Shown here one piece after another: positions 62,895 to 64,000 of a stretch of 64,000 bases of DNA. The stretch is taken from NCBI GenBank assembly GCA_977017575.1, contig CDRNVI010000025.1, forward strand, positions 124,001-188,000, read 5' to 3'. Numbering within the stretch: the first letter of the stretch is position 1; the number at the start of each line of letters is the position of its first letter. The DNA comes from Paramoeba atlantica. Taxonomy: Eukaryota > Discosea. The notes beneath the pieces were generated by a model that saw only the letters and a list, made by a program, of their open reading frames with translations, was not told the origin of the DNA and did no database searches. The translations under genes were made by a program, and so were the position numbers.

Positions 62895-64000
62895 GACTTT
62901 CCGATTGAGTCAGATTCTTTCGTAGCTTGTTCAAGAGGTATGGTGTTAGTGGTTCCATTTGGTGTTTCGGCTCCTCCGCACCCTCGGCTTGTAGCGCTTT
63001 GCAGAAAAACTTTATTGGTACAGTGCTCTCTCCGATTAGGTTGAACAGTGCCATTATTGCTCGAGCGTACGTTATTTTCGTTTGCGGAGATATCGGGAGA
63101 AGCTGAATGAAAGCGACTGCATGTATTGGACTTAGATGTATCTTTTTCCACGTGCAAAAGGTCCTGAACCTTTCCCAAAGCCTTGCCCTTGAATCCCACG
63201 TTGATGTGCTCCACATTGAGGCCATCCCATCCAAGGCCACTCTGACTTCGTGAGTGATCGTACTCACCCCCATCAACAGGCTTATCAGGTTTCTCCTGCC
63301 TGATTGCGCCGACTCCAAACTTAACGTTCCCTGATATAATTTTCCAGATGAAATTAATCTCCCGTCGTAGCTCCGCGCATTGACTACATTCTGTGCTGTC
63401 GTCTTTCTTCGTTTGCTGTGCGGAGCCTCGATCTGCGATGAAATTCTTTTGTATACTATGGACTTCTGTGGTACCATTTGATGCGAAATTTTCGTTCCTA
63501 CGTCGATTCTCCGGTATTCTATATTCGGAACACTGGCGATTAAAGGACGGGCGTTTCATAACGTCTTGGCGCTGTGCGCGCTGCCAGCCGCCCTCTGGCG
63601 AAAATCCGGTGGTGATGATCTTTTGTACGGACAATCCTTCAAGAAATGATCAGGAGATCGGCAATTGTAACACACTGGGCGCCCTACATTGGAAGAAGCA
63701 TAACTCGGATACATTTGTCTCGGCTGACCAAAAGAACGATAACTTCGATTCACATAATTTGATCCGGAGTAGCGCGCACGATATTTCTCTCGATCGGATA
63801 ACTGATCCGACACGTGCTGATAAAATTTGTCGTGTGATCTGTCCTCTTTATCCAACTTCTGGTGGACTGCCTCTACATCTACCTTGCACGCTCGCCAATA
63901 TGAGTCTCGAAGACTCTGAACGATTGCTTTACCCAACTCCAAGAAAGGACCTTCAGACCATCCTGGGGTATCCCGCGCCAACATAATCCATTTCCCTAGC

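Larger units (their letters stand above)
58531..64000 (-). mobile_element. DIRS-like element G, 5' end outside window (fossil)
   Basis: Parts on the minus strand: gag-like C-terminal region with a zinc knuckle CYNCRSPDHFLKDC (63984-63556), tyrosine recombinase (about 63477-61402; HSAKRGAVTELF and KH signature), overlapping RT/RNase H (about 61500-59756; palm motif MPMGHRCAPEIMH, RNase H YTDASSTGWGA and LNPADPISR), then three tandem 477-bp terminal repeats (59743-58531). It closely resembles element B. An RLE-LINE 3' end is inserted in the recombinase. Broken mainly by that insertion. The repeats are almost identical, so it is young. Confidence 0.82.

Overview
This window is eukaryotic and consists almost wholly of transposable elements piled into one another. 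The organism looks like a euglenozoan (a diplonemid or a kinetoplastid). The main reason is a short sequence with core GATACAGTTTCTGTAC ending ...TTGTTG, which closely resembles the 3' two thirds of the 39-nt kinetoplastid/diplonemid spliced leader (SL). It lies just upstream of two retrotransposon ORFs and at the 5' tip of a retroposon flanked by a target-site duplication (TSD). A secreted leucine-rich-repeat protein of the style common in bodonids and trypanosomatids agrees. That LRR gene (2273-3208, minus) is the only convincing host gene.

Layout. 1-1.1 kb: IS30-like transposase relic. 1.2-3.5 kb: mariner end relic and LRR gene. 3.5-8.5 kb: three TA-target DNA transposons end to end: a DD35E mariner, a Tc1-like deletion derivative carrying a complete IS1595/Merlin element, and a Tc1-like element with 105-bp inverted repeats. 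8.6-13.7 kb: tRNA-derived SINE, an inverted pair of SL-headed retroposon ends with matching hairpins, small inverted-repeat elements, a (GAA)n ORF and a second SINE. 14.2-21.6 kb: two RLE-type (restriction-like-endonuclease) LINEs head to tail with an SL copy at their junction. 21.8-27 kb: a partly duplicated DIRS-like gag region carrying a mariner, an SL-headed retroposon and a SINE, with the empty site of the mariner kept in the sister copy. 27-46.7 kb: Tc1 relic and at least five DIRS-like (tyrosine-recombinase) retroelements, one with A/B split direct repeats in extra copies. 46.7-51.3 kb: a long RLE-LINE ORF behind an SL copy and two unknown ORFs. 51.5-58.5 kb: an RLE-LINE 3' end split by a full-length APE-RT-RNase H LINE (52078-58286; 13-bp TSD, uninterrupted 1401-codon ORF, about 80 copies of an 18-bp monomer as 5' region). 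58.5-64 kb: another DIRS-like element with 477-bp tandem terminal repeats, itself split by an RLE-LINE 3' end.

How the parts work together. SINEs, SL-headed retroposons and the APE LINE share about 12-13-bp TSDs and short tandem-repeat tails, so the APE LINE is the likely source of their integration machinery. SL copies on retroposons indicate that trans-spliced RNAs are reverse transcribed. A small W...WxG...Y...P module recurs in DIRS gag-like proteins and in the N-terminal regions of both LINE types, suggesting a shared accessory fold. All family calls rest on motifs read by eye; no database search was possible.
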